Positions 33,675 to 41,449 of a stretch of 48,551 bases of DNA are shown one piece after another. The position numbers were made by a program, and so were the translations under genes. Source of the DNA: Sulfurimonas sp. SAG-AH-194-C20 (GTDB lineage Bacteria; Campylobacterota; Campylobacteria; Campylobacterales; Sulfurimonadaceae); NCBI RefSeq assembly GCF_029215975.1, contig NZ_JAEMVD010000008.1, positions 1-48,551 of the forward strand, given 5' to 3'. Position 1 is the stretch's first letter, and every line of letters starts with the position of its first letter. The notes under the pieces were generated by a model, which worked only from the letters and a program-made list of their open reading frames with translations, was not told the origin of the DNA and ran no database searches.

Positions 33675-34772
33675 CGATGCTTTTTTACCCCACAACACTA
33701 TAAAATAAAATGACATAAATGCTACGAATGAAGAACTCAAAAATAGATACTCTGGATACTGCTCGTAAATAACTCCTGAGAGAAGTGCCCCTAAAAATCC
33801 ACCTAAACCATAGGTAATACCTGAAAAGAACTGCTGTGCTAAAGCCTTGTGTTTATAAAGCTGATGCAAATAAGCGATAGCACTAGAGTGAAACAGTGCA
33901 AAACTAAAAGCATGTAAGCTTTGTGAGAAGTAAAGAACATAGATATTTTGGGGATAGACAAAAACTAAGAACCAACGAAAAGCTGTTAGTAGCGTAGTTA
34001 TTTGTAAAAGAACTAGTAGTTTACTACGTAAAAATCGTGCTTGGTATTGAAACATAACTATCTCAGCTGCAATACCAAAACTCCACAGATAAATAGTTGT
34101 CTCAAGCGAAATTCCATTATCTGTTGAGTATATAGTAAAAAAGTTATAAAAAGCACCAAAGCTTAACTGCATCAGAGTTAAACCAAGCCATAGTTTCCAG
34201 TCTTTAAAAAGGTTAATATCGTTTACAACAGCTTCTTTGTTGCCCTTTTTATTTTTATATAACTCATGCACTATAATGAAAGCAAAAATAGCTGTTGCGA
34301 AGCTAAGTACGACTAGAAATTCTAGTGCAACGATAGGACTTGATAAAAGTCTCACCAGAATCAAGGCAACTAAAACAAAACCTAAAGAGCCAAAAAGACG
34401 GACCTTGCCGTAGTTCTCGCGTCCTAACTTTTCCAAGGCTATCACTTCTATGTAGGGAAGCGTGACTCCCAAGCCTACACCTAAAAATATGTTCGAGAGT
34501 AGTAATAGGTAAAAGTCCTCTATAAAAGTGTAAAAAGATAAAGAACTTAAAATCATAATGACGAGTGAAATGTTAAAGGCTTTCCTTTCTAACTTGAGAC
34601 CTTTTATAAAAAGCATTGGTAAGATAAAACGCACCAATGGACCCGCAGCAAAGATGATGCCTATCTCTTGAGGGGAGTACTCAAAAGAAGTTAATACTTT
34701 TGGGATGAAGATAATATATACACCAACAACACTAAAATAAAAAAAATAAAAAGAAGATAATAAGATGTTCAT
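33657..34772 (-). CDS. MFS transporter (PPP/MFS_1-like family)
   Basis: A 371-residue inner-membrane carrier with 12 hydrophobic segments. It resembles the 3-phenylpropionate-transporter-like group: GVYIIFIPKVLTSFEYSPQEIGIIFAAGPLVRF at the N terminus and GLGGFLGALLSGVIYE near the end. Substrate unknown. The ATG at 34772 is preferred to an in-frame TTG at 34778 because a TATAAT box (34778-34783) ends 5 bases before it, implying a leaderless mRNA; the TTG itself overlaps the -10 box and cannot be transcribed from it. Confidence 0.85.
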   Translation of the reverse strand: MNILLSSFYFFYFSVVGVYIIFIPKVLTSFEYSPQEIGIIFAAGPLVRFILPMLFIKGLKLERKAFNISLVIMILSSLSFYTFIEDFYLLLLSNIFLGVGLGVTLPYIEVIALEKLGRENYGKVRLFGSLGFVLVALILVRLLSSPIVALEFLVVLSFATAIFAFIIVHELYKNKKGNKEAVVNDINLFKDWKLWLGLTLMQLSFGAFYNFFTIYSTDNGISLETTIYLWSFGIAAEIVMFQYQARFLRSKLLVLLQITTLLTAFRWFLVFVYPQNIYVLYFSQSLHAFSFALFHSSAIAYLHQLYKHKALAQQFFSGITYGLGGFLGALLSGVIYEQYPEYLFLSSSFVAFMSFYFIVLWGKKASLQAKA

Positions 34773-34777
34773 ATACA

Positions 34778-34783
34778 ATTATA
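34778..34783 (-). promoter_or_regulatory. -10 box 5 bases before the MFS gene (leaderless-type promoter)
   Basis: Minus strand: TTAGATATAATTGTATATG. TATAAT, a 5-base spacer, then the ATG at 34770-34772. Confidence 0.5.
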
Positions 34784-34858
34784 TCTAATCACTGACTTGA
34801 AGTGTTCTTAAATGCTTAGATTACTTTATATGTTTACGAGGCATTAACCTATTTCGCA

Positions 34859-34962
34859 TATAATTAGCCCATCTCGATTATGTTTCCCCTTTCATAATTA
34901 GAGAATATACTAACAATTTTTAAACATACAGGGTTCCCCCTTTTATACCCTGTATGTTTTCT
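34859..34962 (+). ncRNA. Candidate small RNA: -10 box to perfect hairpin
   Basis: In the 207-base gap between divergent genes, TATAAT (34859-34864) would start a transcript near 34871, which could end at a perfect 12-bp hairpin (AAACATACAGGG, 34922-34933, and CCCTGTATGTTT, 34948-34959) followed by TTTT-CTCC. No open frame of note lies in between. Alternatively the inverted repeat is an operator: its right arm covers the -35 region of the radical SAM promoter (-10 at 34974). Confidence 0.35.
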
Positions 34963-34973
34963 CCTATTTTAGA

Positions 34974-34979
34974 TAAAAT
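34974..34979 (+). promoter_or_regulatory. -10 box 6 bases before the radical SAM gene (leaderless-type promoter)
   Basis: TAAAAT in AGATAAAATTCCCTT ends exactly 6 bases before the ATG at 34986; the spacer lacks a ribosome-binding site. Confidence 0.6.
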
Positions 34980-34985
34980 TCCCTT

Positions 34986-36482
34986 ATGAAAATTATTTTA
35001 ACCACTTTAAATTCTCGTTTTACTCATAGTGCTATCGGCCTTCGCTATCTCTATGCAAATATGTCTTCTCTTAGGGAATATACTCAGATTTTAGAGTTTA
35101 GTATAAATGATGCCATTCAAACTATAGCAGAAAAACTTCTTTTTGATAGTCCTAGTATTATAGGTATTGGTGTTTATATCTGGAATGTCAGCCAAGTTGC
35201 AGAACTTATTCACATCATCAAAAAAGTATCTCCACAAACAAAGATAGTTTTAGGTGGTCCAGAAGTCACTTATGAGCCTTTTCGTGTAAATTTAGATGAT
35301 GCTGACTATATCATCCAAGGCGAGGGCGACATTGCCTTTTATGAACTCTGTCTAGCCATTGAAAATAAAACTGCAAATGAACGTATCATCAAAATGACAC
35401 TACCAAAACTCAAAGAGCTAAAACTTCCTTACGAGTACTACACAGACGATGACATAAAGAACCGCTATATCTATGTAGAAATCTCTCGAGGTTGTCCCTT
35501 TGAGTGTGAGTTTTGTCTCTCTTCCATGGACGAAAAAGTAAGAGCCTTTAATCTCGAGGAGATTTTAGAAGAGTTTGAAAAACTTTGGGCAAGAGGGGCT
35601 AGAAACTTTAAGTTTGTTGATAGAACTTTTAATCTCAACATGAAAGCAGCCAATGCCATACTCGACTTCTTTTTAAGTAAAGAAGCTCCTTATTTCGCCC
35701 ACTTTGAAGTTATACCCGACCACTTTCCAGAGTCACTGCGTTCTAAAATAAAGCTTTTCCCAGATGGAGCACTGCAACTAGAAATCGGAATCCAAACACT
35801 CAACCTAGAAGTCGCAAAAAATGTCTCTCGAATCCTCAAACTAGACAAGATAAAGGAAAATGTAGCCTTTTTAGAGAACCAAACGACTGCTCATATACAC
35901 CTTGACCTTATCGTTGGACTTCCGGGAGAATCACTAAAGAGTTTTGGAGCTAATCTTGATGCACTTATGGCTATGAGTTCTTGCGAGATACAAATAGGCA
36001 TACTCAAAAAGCTATCAGGAACTTACATCAAACGCCATGATGAAGACTTTTCTATGGTTTATAGCAACATTCCTCCTTATGACATTTTAAAAAATAGCGA
36101 ACTCTCTTTTAATGACATACAGATTATGAAACGTTTTGCTCGTTTTTGGGACTTAACTTACAACAGTGGAAACTTTAAAAAGTCTATGCATCTTTTATGG
36201 AAAAATGAGTCCGTATATGAAAACTTCTATGCTTTTGGTATTTGGATATACGAGCAAACAGACTCAACTTGGAAAATCTCTCTGCAGCGCTTAGGTGAAC
36301 TTCTTTTTGACTATCTAACAGAGGTAAAAAGTTTGGATAAGCAGAGTGTTGCTGATTCTATGCTAGAAGATATGATGAAGTTAAAAGGAAGGGCTATCCC
36401 TCTTTATCTCAAACCCTTTTCACAAAGTTTTGTAACTAATGCTAAGAGTGGAACATCTGGTTTTAATAAACGCCAGGCTTAA
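34986..36482 (+). CDS. B12-binding-domain radical SAM protein (DUF4080 type)
   Basis: A 498-residue enzyme. Residues about 1-130 form the Rossmann-like cobalamin-binding domain (GIGVYIWN, LGGPEVTYEP, IIQGEGD; no DxHxxG motif, as usual for radical SAM members). The radical SAM domain has the cluster motif C170-C174-C177 in SRGCPFECEFC, then FVDRTFN and IQLEIGIQT-like strands and HLDLIVGLPGES. The C-terminal region (about 380-490) fits DUF4080. Substrate unknown; relatives do methylations or ring rearrangements. It is a likely user of the cobamide made by the cob genes on both sides. Its stop overlaps that of the convergent 36479-36919 gene. Confidence 0.87.
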   Translation: MKIILTTLNSRFTHSAIGLRYLYANMSSLREYTQILEFSINDAIQTIAEKLLFDSPSIIGIGVYIWNVSQVAELIHIIKKVSPQTKIVLGGPEVTYEPFRVNLDDADYIIQGEGDIAFYELCLAIENKTANERIIKMTLPKLKELKLPYEYYTDDDIKNRYIYVEISRGCPFECEFCLSSMDEKVRAFNLEEILEEFEKLWARGARNFKFVDRTFNLNMKAANAILDFFLSKEAPYFAHFEVIPDHFPESLRSKIKLFPDGALQLEIGIQTLNLEVAKNVSRILKLDKIKENVAFLENQTTAHIHLDLIVGLPGESLKSFGANLDALMAMSSCEIQIGILKKLSGTYIKRHDEDFSMVYSNIPPYDILKNSELSFNDIQIMKRFARFWDLTYNSGNFKKSMHLLWKNESVYENFYAFGIWIYEQTDSTWKISLQRLGELLFDYLTEVKSLDKQSVADSMLEDMMKLKGRAIPLYLKPFSQSFVTNAKSGTSGFNKRQA

Positions 36483-36919
36483 AATCCTCGAGAATCCAAT
36501 CCCTTTGTTACAAAATCGTTTATCTCTCTCTTGTACTCAGGATTTTTTTTCTCTAACTCTCTGTTAAACTTTAAGATAATATCTTTACTCGTGTTAGGAT
36601 GACGGCAAATTCTCAGTAACATTTCACCGTAAATATTAAAATCTGGATGCGACCGTATACCAAGTTTTGGGTGTATACTGCTGTAATATTTTAAAACAGT
36701 ATCAACAGCGAAAGCAAGCTCTTTTGTAGTTGATTTTTTGTTTTTAATTATCTCTAAGAGTTCTTGTAAGTTTGGATGCTCAGTCTTTGGGGCTCTATGT
36801 TTTTGCTTAGCTTTTATTATGGCATTGTTTTTTTTAGGCATATACAATAGAAAAAAAACTAATATCCCCAGTATGGCGATAAGTCCTAAAAATGATTTAA
36901 CTAATAGTGTAATTTCCAT
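36479..36919 (-). CDS. Hypothetical single-pass membrane protein
   Basis: A 146-residue protein with one N-terminal TM helix (about 6-27), then a basic segment (KKNNAIIKAKQKHRAPKTEHP) and a helical cytoplasmic domain with the phrases LAFAVDTVLKYYSSIHPKLGIRSHPDFNIYGEMLLRICRHPNTSKDIILKFNRELEKKNPEYK split over residues 65-130. I do not know the family; it looks conserved rather than spurious. GGAG lies 9 bases upstream of ATG. It converges with the radical SAM gene. Confidence 0.7.
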   Translation of the reverse strand: MEITLLVKSFLGLIAILGILVFFLLYMPKKNNAIIKAKQKHRAPKTEHPNLQELLEIIKNKKSTTKELAFAVDTVLKYYSSIHPKLGIRSHPDFNIYGEMLLRICRHPNTSKDIILKFNRELEKKNPEYKREINDFVTKGLDSRGF

Positions 36920-37061
36920 TTCGTAAGTACTCCAGCATTATCTTGTTTAGTTTATAATATTCATAGTATCTTTATCTCGCTTAAGTACACTTTTACCTTA
37001 CTATCACCCAATAAAAGTAAAAGCAAAACTATCAATAGCGGGTCTAATCACTTCATAATAC
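36920..37061. other. Gap with a weak inverted repeat only
   Basis: This 142-base gap holds no gene. CTTTTAC and GTAAAAG (around 36990-37023) can pair with a 20-base loop downstream of the methyltransferase gene on the minus strand; it is weak as a terminator. Confidence 0.3.
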
Positions 37062-37496
37062 CTAAAAAATAAAAGGTACTAAACGTTTTGTACCTCGCAT
37101 ATAATCTTCATACTCACTACTTTGTGCTTTCCATAAAGACTCTTCGTAAAAAAGTTTTGTAAAAAGAGTGAGTACAAGTAAGGCATAGCAAATAAATACA
37201 TATGTCACAGGATACAAAAGAGTAACACCAAACATCATCGTTAAAACAGCTGTGTACATGGGATGCCTAATGTAAGAGTATACACCAGTAGTAACCAAAG
37301 AAGCATCTTCTTTGATATCTGGTCGGATGTTGAAAAAACGGTTGCAATAGAGGGCTAATATACCTACACCCCCACCAAATATTATAATAATAAGAGCTAA
37401 TAATAAGTTCTGTGGTTCAGTCCCTAAAGGTAATAACATAATAAGAATAAGGAAAAATTGAGAAAAAACAAGACTATAGCCTTTAAACTTTTGCAT
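37062..37496 (-). CDS. Isoprenylcysteine methyltransferase-like membrane protein
   Basis: A 144-residue protein with four hydrophobic segments. The C-terminal half has the ICMT/PEMT-type motif TTGVYSYIRHPMYTAVL (residues about 87-103) with RHP for SAM binding, then EESLWKAQSSEYEDYM and PFIF. Such proteins methylate lipids or small hydrophobic substrates at the membrane; the substrate is unknown. AAAGG sits upstream of the ATG. It follows, on the same strand, the tRNA-Ser gene 36 bases away. Confidence 0.83.
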   Translation of the reverse strand: MQKFKGYSLVFSQFFLILIMLLPLGTEPQNLLLALIIIIFGGGVGILALYCNRFFNIRPDIKEDASLVTTGVYSYIRHPMYTAVLTMMFGVTLLYPVTYVFICYALLVLTLFTKLFYEESLWKAQSSEYEDYMRGTKRLVPFIF

Positions 37497-37531
37497 ACAA
37501 AAACCTTTTGTTTAATTTGTTTAAGTTAAGG

Positions 37532-37619
37532 TGGTGGTCCCGGTGAGATTCGAACTCACGGTAGATTGCTCTACACAACCTTTCCAAGGTTGCACCATCG
37601 GCCACTCGGACACGGAACC
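37532..37619 (-). tRNA. tRNA-Ser (anticodon GGA)
   Basis: 88 bases including an encoded CCA. The acceptor arms GGTTCCG and CGGGACC pair (one G-U), the D arm has GTCCGAGTGGCCGA, the anticodon stem CAACC/GGTTG encloses TTGGAAA with anticodon GGA, a long variable arm follows (typical of class II tRNA-Ser), and the T arm is GTGAG TTCGAAT CTCAC. The discriminator base is A, where many bacterial serine tRNAs have G. Confidence 0.96.
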
Positions 37620-37648
37620 ATTATACGAAGAGTGACATTTTAGCCAAG

Positions 37649-38215
37649 CTAATATTTAACCTCGCTAAAAGTCATACTATTTGTATCTAAAATTAGATAG
37701 GCACCATAAGCAACATCGACAGAGAAGGCTTCTTCAAGGCTTATTTTATTTACAAGTGAGATAAGAACTCTTATCACTCCCCCGTGAGTTACTACTAAGA
37801 TATCTTCACCTTTTTTTGAAACTAAAAACTCTAAAAAGAACTCTTTTATCCTTTTTACATATACTTCGTAATCCTCTCCATCAAGAGCATTTATCCATTG
37901 TAAAAAGTTTTCATATTCTATTTCATCTTCTTGTATGATAGCATCAAAGGTCATACCTTCATGTTTTCCCCATGACTTTTCTCTCAGTGCTTGTGTGTAA
38001 ATAGCTTGTCTGTTTTGAGTAAAAGGAGAAAGAGTGTCTCTTGTGCGTTTTAAATCAGAACAATAGACTAAAGCAAAAGATTTTTTTTTAAACTCTTGGG
38101 CTAGGGCTTGGGCTTGTTTTTCTCCTTTTGAAGAGAGCCCTATATTTATATGCCCGTTGTAACACTTATGATAAGCAACATCTACTTCAGTATGTCTAAT
38201 GAGTGTTATTTTCAA
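37649..38215 (-). CDS. cobC: Alpha-ribazole phosphatase (histidine phosphatase family)
   Basis: A 188-residue phosphatase that removes the 5' phosphate from alpha-ribazole phosphate or adenosylcobalamin phosphate in the last steps of the nucleotide loop. Catalytic motifs: LIRHTEVD (R7, H8), the CSDLKRTRDTL arginine, and VTHGGVIRVL (second histidine). Length (about 190-200) fits CobC. It overlaps cobS by 4 bases and is the last gene of cobU-cobS-cobC. The name depends on context; other histidine phosphatases share these motifs. Confidence 0.88.
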   Translation of the reverse strand: MKITLIRHTEVDVAYHKCYNGHINIGLSSKGEKQAQALAQEFKKKSFALVYCSDLKRTRDTLSPFTQNRQAIYTQALREKSWGKHEGMTFDAIIQEDEIEYENFLQWINALDGEDYEVYVKRIKEFFLEFLVSKKGEDILVVTHGGVIRVLISLVNKISLEEAFSVDVAYGAYLILDTNSMTFSEVKY

Positions 38216-38937
38216 ACAGATCCAATAATGGCTATATTTAAAAGTATGAGTTCTATGATTTCTATACTAAAACCGTAAATATCACCTGTAAATCCACCAT
38301 AGCGTTTAATAAAAAAACTTTTTATAACTAACGTTAAGAGAAGTGTTACTAACAAAAGAAACCAGGCTTTAAAGTATACAACTACAACTAAAGTATAAAC
38401 GAGAGCCACAAGAACTTGCCAGCCTTGAAGTTCTTCTTTTGCCAAAGTACTCATGCCTGATTTACTCACATAAGGATAAGCATATATCATAAAGACAACG
38501 GCTAAACGCGGTAACATTAAGATAATAGGCAATAGGTATAGAAGCTCAAACGCAGCTAATGAAGAGGCTTTAAGTATAAAAAAAACACCGCCAAATATCA
38601 TTCCCATACCACCATTATGTGGATCTTTCATAACTTCAAGTGACCTACTTTTATCTACAAACAGCCCATCAACAGTATCGCAGTATCCATCAAGGTGTAA
38701 ACCCCCTGTAAAAAGTGCCCATAAAGAAAAAAGTATAATACCTATGTGAAAAGAGGGCATATAAAGGGATAAACCTAGAGAGATAAAATACAAAATAAAG
38801 CCTAATAAAAGTCCAACTAAAGGATAAAACATAACACTGTAACCATTTATACCCTTATAAAACTCATGGACTCTAAAAAATGGTAAAGTTGTGAGCATAG
38901 AGATACTAAGTGCGAAACCTTTGAGTATGTTTTTCAT
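38212..38937 (-). CDS. cobS: Adenosylcobinamide-GDP ribazoletransferase (cobamide synthase)
   Basis: A 241-residue polytopic inner-membrane enzyme that attaches the activated alpha-ribotide to adenosylcobinamide-GDP. The magnesium-binding signature GGLHLDGYCDTVDGLFV (residues about 82-98), KDPHNGGMGMIFGG and YGGFTGDIYGF are present, with hydrophobic helices in between. Length is typical (about 245). It overlaps cobU and cobC by 4 bases each, so the operon is tightly coupled. Confidence 0.95.
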   Translation of the reverse strand: MKNILKGFALSISMLTTLPFFRVHEFYKGINGYSVMFYPLVGLLLGFILYFISLGLSLYMPSFHIGIILFSLWALFTGGLHLDGYCDTVDGLFVDKSRSLEVMKDPHNGGMGMIFGGVFFILKASSLAAFELLYLLPIILMLPRLAVVFMIYAYPYVSKSGMSTLAKEELQGWQVLVALVYTLVVVVYFKAWFLLLVTLLLTLVIKSFFIKRYGGFTGDIYGFSIEIIELILLNIAIIGSV

Positions 38938-39428
38938 TTTATTTTACTGCTTATTCCAGCTACTGTATGAAACACATTTTCGCATTCATTTGCTATGAAT
39001 TGTGAAAGCATTCCATTAATGTTTACAAACTCGCGCACCATTTTATTTTGCGAAACAACACTTGAACTAACATCATTTATAACAAATACTATATCTTGCT
39101 TGAGTGTTAGTAGTTTTGTTATCTCTTCTTGCATCTTTACATAACTTTTTTTATGGTACATCATATTATTTATCCACATTGAAATACACTCTATTAAAAC
39201 TGGTTTTGTTTGTGAGTCTAAAGCTTCATAAAGAGCTAATGGCTCTTCGAGTGTGATAAAGTCATCGCCCCGAAGTTTCTGATGGTGCAGGACTTTCTCT
39301 TTCATCTCATCATCAAAAAATTCTGTTGTTGCTAAGTATATTGGTTGCTCATTCGTTTGATTTAGTATAAACTTTTCGGCATTTAAAGACTTACCACTCT
39401 TTATACCACCTATAAATAATGTTTTCAT
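38934..39428 (-). CDS. cobU: Adenosylcobinamide kinase/guanylyltransferase
   Basis: A 164-residue bifunctional enzyme: phosphorylates adenosylcobinamide and transfers GMP. P-loop FIGGIKSGKS (residues 5-14) and the guanylylated histidine in LHHQKLRGDDF (about 48-50) are present; the usual NExGxGxVP motif reads NDVSSSVVSQ here. Length fits CobU (about 170-180). The ATG at 39428 is preferred to TTG at 39434: TATAAT (39435-39440) ends 6 bases before this ATG, and no ribosome-binding site is visible. First gene of cobU-cobS-cobC. Confidence 0.92.
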   Translation of the reverse strand: MKTLFIGGIKSGKSLNAEKFILNQTNEQPIYLATTEFFDDEMKEKVLHHQKLRGDDFITLEEPLALYEALDSQTKPVLIECISMWINNMMYHKKSYVKMQEEITKLLTLKQDIVFVINDVSSSVVSQNKMVREFVNINGMLSQFIANECENVFHTVAGISSKIK

Positions 39429-39434
39429 AGTCAA

Positions 39435-39440
39435 ATTATA
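39435..39440 (-). promoter_or_regulatory. -10 box 6 bases before cobU (leaderless-type promoter)
   Basis: Minus strand TTGCTATAATTTGACTATG: TATAAT, 6-base spacer TTGACT, then the cobU ATG. The TGC before TATAAT is the usual strong context. Confidence 0.65.
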
Positions 39441-39495
39441 GCAACTATCCTCTCTTTTTTGCTATTATTACATCATAATTTATAAAAGGTACTAT

Positions 39496-41436
39496 ATGTT
39501 AAGTATTTCCTCATTTTTACAACTTTTAAAAGAGTCTTTTCGTGACCTTTTGCCTATCATTCTTGTTATCATGTTTTTTCAACTTGCCATCATTCAAACA
39601 GTACCTGAGAACTGGCTCTCCACAACCATAGGACTAGCAATAGTTGGTGTTGGGCTAGCTGTGTTTTTACTTGGTCTTGAAGTGGGAATCTTTCCTGTTG
39701 GAGAGGGTTTAGCATCTGACTTTGCTAAAAAAGGCTCAACAAAATGGATAGTCATTTTCGCTTTTATGATTGGTTTTGGAACAACTGTCGCTGAGCCTGC
39801 TCTTATAGTTATCGCTCAAAAAGCAGCAGGTATTAGTGCAGGACGAATAGATGCAACTACTCTTAGAATGGTTGTCGCGTTTAGTGTTGGTTTTGCCATC
39901 GTTCTTGGTGTTTGGCGTATAATCAAAGGGCACCCTATCCACTACTATATCATCACGGGTTACATCATGGTAGTAAGTGCTACTATGTTTGCTCCAAAAG
40001 AGATAGTAGGTCTTGCTTATGATCTTGGTGGTGTTACAACCTCAACCGTAACAGTGCCTCTAGTCGCTGCGCTTGGTATCGGTCTTGCTTCAAACATCAA
40101 AGGGAGAAATCCTGTCTTAGATGGTTTTGGTCTTATCGCATTTGCTTCACTTACTCCTATGATATTTGTACAGTTTTACGGTATTTTTGTATATGAATAT
40201 GTTGATGCTGTCGCTACAGTTGCTGTCGCTGATTTAGCTCCTGTTGCACAAGAGTTAAGCACAACTGCCGTAGAGTTTGACTTTAATATACTCGAAATTT
40301 TAAAAGGTCTTGGTGGGGTAATCGTAGATGTTGTTCCTATTCTCGCTGTTATTCTTTTCTTTCAGTATGTGATACTTAAAAAGCCCATAGATAACCTGAA
40401 GCATGTCATTATCGGTTTTGGTCTTGTTATACTTGGTCTTGATGCTTTTATAGTTGGTTTAGAGATGGGGCTTTTCTCTGTTGGTGAAACGATGGCTTAT
40501 GAGCTGACTCGTTATGACAACAACATCATAATATATTCTTTTGGATTCCTGATAGGTTTCTCAACAACCATGGCAGAGCCTTCACTCACAGCCATTGCAA
40601 GAAAAGCAAAAGAGATAAGCGATGGAAAGATAAACGACTTTGTTCTGCGTCTGTTCGTTGCACTTGGTGTTGCTATTGGTATCTCTCTTGGTGCTTATCG
40701 TATCGTCGTTGGTGGTGAGATAGTTTACTACATCATGGCTGGATATATGTTTGTAATCGCGCTTACATTTATGGCACCAAAGTACATCATCCCTATCGCT
40801 TATGATAGTGGTGGGGTTACAACTTCTACTGTAACTGTCCCTTTAGTTGCGGCTCTTGGTCTTGGACTTGCAACAAACATCCCAGGACGAGATCCACTCA
40901 TCGATGGTTTTGGTCTTATTGCGTTTGCTTCACTTTTTCCTATGATAACGGTTATGTTATACGGTATCATCACAGAGAAGATTGGTGTTAAAGGTGAACA
41001 TGAAAAAGAGCAACTTCACATCGATGGCCTGCGTCATGCACTTGAAGATGTTCACAACATGAACCTCTCAACTATTAACATTCAAGGAACTGACAAACGC
41101 CACTCTTACGATATGCCATTTTCAGCAGTTCATGTCATAGTTCCAATTGAGAAAGAAGAGCAAGCAATTTTAGCCGCTCGTAATGCTGGTGCTCGTGGAG
41201 TAACTATAACAAAAGCAAGAGGAATGGGTTTAGAGAAGATAGACAACTTCTTTAATCGTTTACACGAGGGTGAGTCCGACTCCAACTTAATGTTTATCAC
41301 ACAGAGTAAACAAGTTGATGCTATAATTAAAGCAGTAGTTGATGAGCTAGACTTAACTGGAAAAGGTCAAGGAATAGCATACTCACATCAAATCTCACAT
41401 CTTAAGGGACTTACTCTTAAACTTACTGATTTGTAA
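39496..41436 (+). CDS. Tandem DUF1538 membrane transporter with PII-like C-terminal domain
   Basis: A 646-residue protein. Two homologous DUF1538 membrane halves (about 5-245 and 270-495) each contain [11 protein letters not shown]- or [11 protein letters not shown]-type, GFGTTVAEP or [26 protein letters not shown] and [11 protein letters not shown] blocks. Residues about 546-646 form a GlnK/PII-like ferredoxin fold ([25 protein letters not shown]). I recall DUF1538 pairs (UmpAB in Halomonas) reported as Na+(K+)/H+ antiporters; here both parts and a putative sensor are fused in one chain. It is followed at 13 bases by a diguanylate cyclase. AAAAGG precedes ATG. Confidence 0.87.
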   Translation: MLSISSFLQLLKESFRDLLPIILVIMFFQLAIIQTVPENWLSTTIGLAIVGVGLAVFLLGLEVGIFPVGEGLASDFAKKGSTKWIVIFAFMIGFGTTVAEPALIVIAQKAAGISAGRIDATTLRMVVAFSVGFAIVLGVWRIIKGHPIHYYIITGYIMVVSATMFAPKEIVGLAYDLGGVTTSTVTVPLVAALGIGLASNIKGRNPVLDGFGLIAFASLTPMIFVQFYGIFVYEYVDAVATVAVADLAPVAQELSTTAVEFDFNILEILKGLGGVIVDVVPILAVILFFQYVILKKPIDNLKHVIIGFGLVILGLDAFIVGLEMGLFSVGETMAYELTRYDNNIIIYSFGFLIGFSTTMAEPSLTAIARKAKEISDGKINDFVLRLFVALGVAIGISLGAYRIVVGGEIVYYIMAGYMFVIALTFMAPKYIIPIAYDSGGVTTSTVTVPLVAALGLGLATNIPGRDPLIDGFGLIAFASLFPMITVMLYGIITEKIGVKGEHEKEQLHIDGLRHALEDVHNMNLSTINIQGTDKRHSYDMPFSAVHVIVPIEKEEQAILAARNAGARGVTITKARGMGLEKIDNFFNRLHEGESDSNLMFITQSKQVDAIIKAVVDELDLTGKGQGIAYSHQISHLKGLTLKLTDL

Positions 41437-41449
41437 CTAAAGGCAACTA

